From Caldifarciminota bacterium (GTDB lineage Bacteria; WOR-3; Hydrothermia; UBA1063; CAJXJZ01), in the NCBI GenBank assembly GCA_027073945.1, contig JALTEL010000586.1, forward strand, positions 1 to 5,721: a stretch of 5,721 bases of DNA. Direction: 5' to 3'. A model generated the notes under the pieces. The model saw nothing but the letters and a program-made list of their open reading frames with translations. It did no database searches and was not told the origin of the DNA. Of this stretch, positions 5,451 to 5,721 are shown piece after piece; position 1 is the stretch's first letter; the number at the start of each line of letters is the position of its first letter. Made by a program: the position numbers and the translations under genes.

Positions 5451-5721
5451 TTACGTGGCATTTGCATCTCTAAACAAATTAAGTGATTCTTGAACAGGAA
5501 TTCCCTCTAACTTATAAAGCATATCTAAACCGAAAGGTTTAATAACTTCTATCATCTCCAACTTATCTTTATCCGAAAGAAGATCATAACCTGATATCAT
5601 CTTTGTAGCCTTTCTCGGAGCAATGGCCTGAAAATGTTTTATCTCTTGCTTTATTCTTGTCTCAGCAACTGGAATGTCCATAAAATCTATCAATTTTTTT
5701 ATTTGTTCATGTGGTTGGGAT
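5451..5721 (-). CDS. Probable sulfotransferase, C-terminal part (partial)
   Basis: The frame is open from the right edge to the TAA at 5453-5451, giving 89 complete codons. There is no need to start at the internal TTG (5693-5691), because coding continues upstream as SQPHEQIKKL. The visible pattern matches the C-terminal region of bacterial PAPS-dependent sulfotransferases: a SQPHEQIKKLIDFMDIPV helix resembling the segment after the YEDL motif, and a late helix LSDKDKLEMIEVIKPFGLDM resembling the LSDEDRAAIERIAGPLLERLGY type of ending. The diagnostic 5'-phosphosulfate-binding loop would be near the N-terminus, outside the window, so the call is an inference. In this setting it could sulfate the polysaccharide. 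The 237-base gap downstream suggests it ends one transcript unit or is followed by a new promoter. Alternative: an unrelated helical protein C-terminus. Confidence 0.5.
   Translation of the reverse strand, partial: SQPHEQIKKLIDFMDIPVAETRIKQEIKHFQAIAPRKATKMISGYDLLSDKDKLEMIEVIKPFGLDMLYKLEGIPVQESLNLFRDANAT

Noticed and set aside
5691..5693. TTG as the start of an 80-residue small protein
   Set aside because: The frame is open upstream to the window edge and the upstream residues continue a plausible sulfotransferase helix, so this is an internal codon of a partial gene.

Overview
This window looks like one end of a bacterial surface-polysaccharide (exopolysaccharide, capsule or O-antigen type) biosynthesis locus. 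The evidence is three GT-B fold glycosyltransferases, a multi-spanning Wzy-type polymerase and the tail of a probable sulfotransferase, all on the minus strand. A Gram-negative, proteobacteria-like host is the most natural reading: moderate and somewhat AT-rich composition, Wzy-pathway gene types, and an adjacent VCBS/FG-GAP-type protein. No marker gene fixes the taxon, so this is inference.

Layout in minus-strand transcription order. (1) 5721-5451: C-terminal 89 residues of a protein that runs off the right edge, probably a sulfotransferase. (2) 5450-5214: a 237-base gap with a perfect TTGACA box, a 9-bp inverted repeat around it and a single perfect DnaA-box sequence. (3) 5213-3918: a GT4-type glycosyltransferase. 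(4) 3921-2665: a Wzy-like polymerase. (5) 2668-1544: a second GT4 glycosyltransferase with a canonical E-x7-E motif. Genes 3, 4 and 5 are joined by two ATGA stop/start overlaps, so they form a tightly coupled translational unit. (6) 1543-1407: a 137-base gap without a convincing promoter. (7) 1406-273: a DUF1972/WchF-like glycosyltransferase. (8) 272-169: a convergent intergenic gap. (9) 1-168 on the plus strand: the C-terminus of a VCBS/FG-GAP-like repeat protein with a DxDGDGxDE calcium-loop motif.

Inferred joint function: the glycosyltransferases add sugars in turn to a lipid-linked oligosaccharide at the cytoplasmic face of the inner membrane. A flippase, not in this window, exports the repeat unit, and the Wzy-like protein polymerises it on the periplasmic side. 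The sulfotransferase, if correctly called, could decorate the sugar. No priming transferase, Wzx flippase or Wzz/Wza/Wzc export gene is visible, so these should lie to the right or elsewhere. The convergent plus-strand gene probably marks the left boundary of the operon.

I see no tRNA, rRNA, CRISPR array, transposase or strong intrinsic terminator. The content is recognisable polysaccharide biosynthesis rather than a clearly new system. The most useful observations are the corrected start and coupling of the middle genes, an A-rich slip-prone tract whose -1 frame runs openly into the polymerase frame, and the structured gap at 5214-5450.
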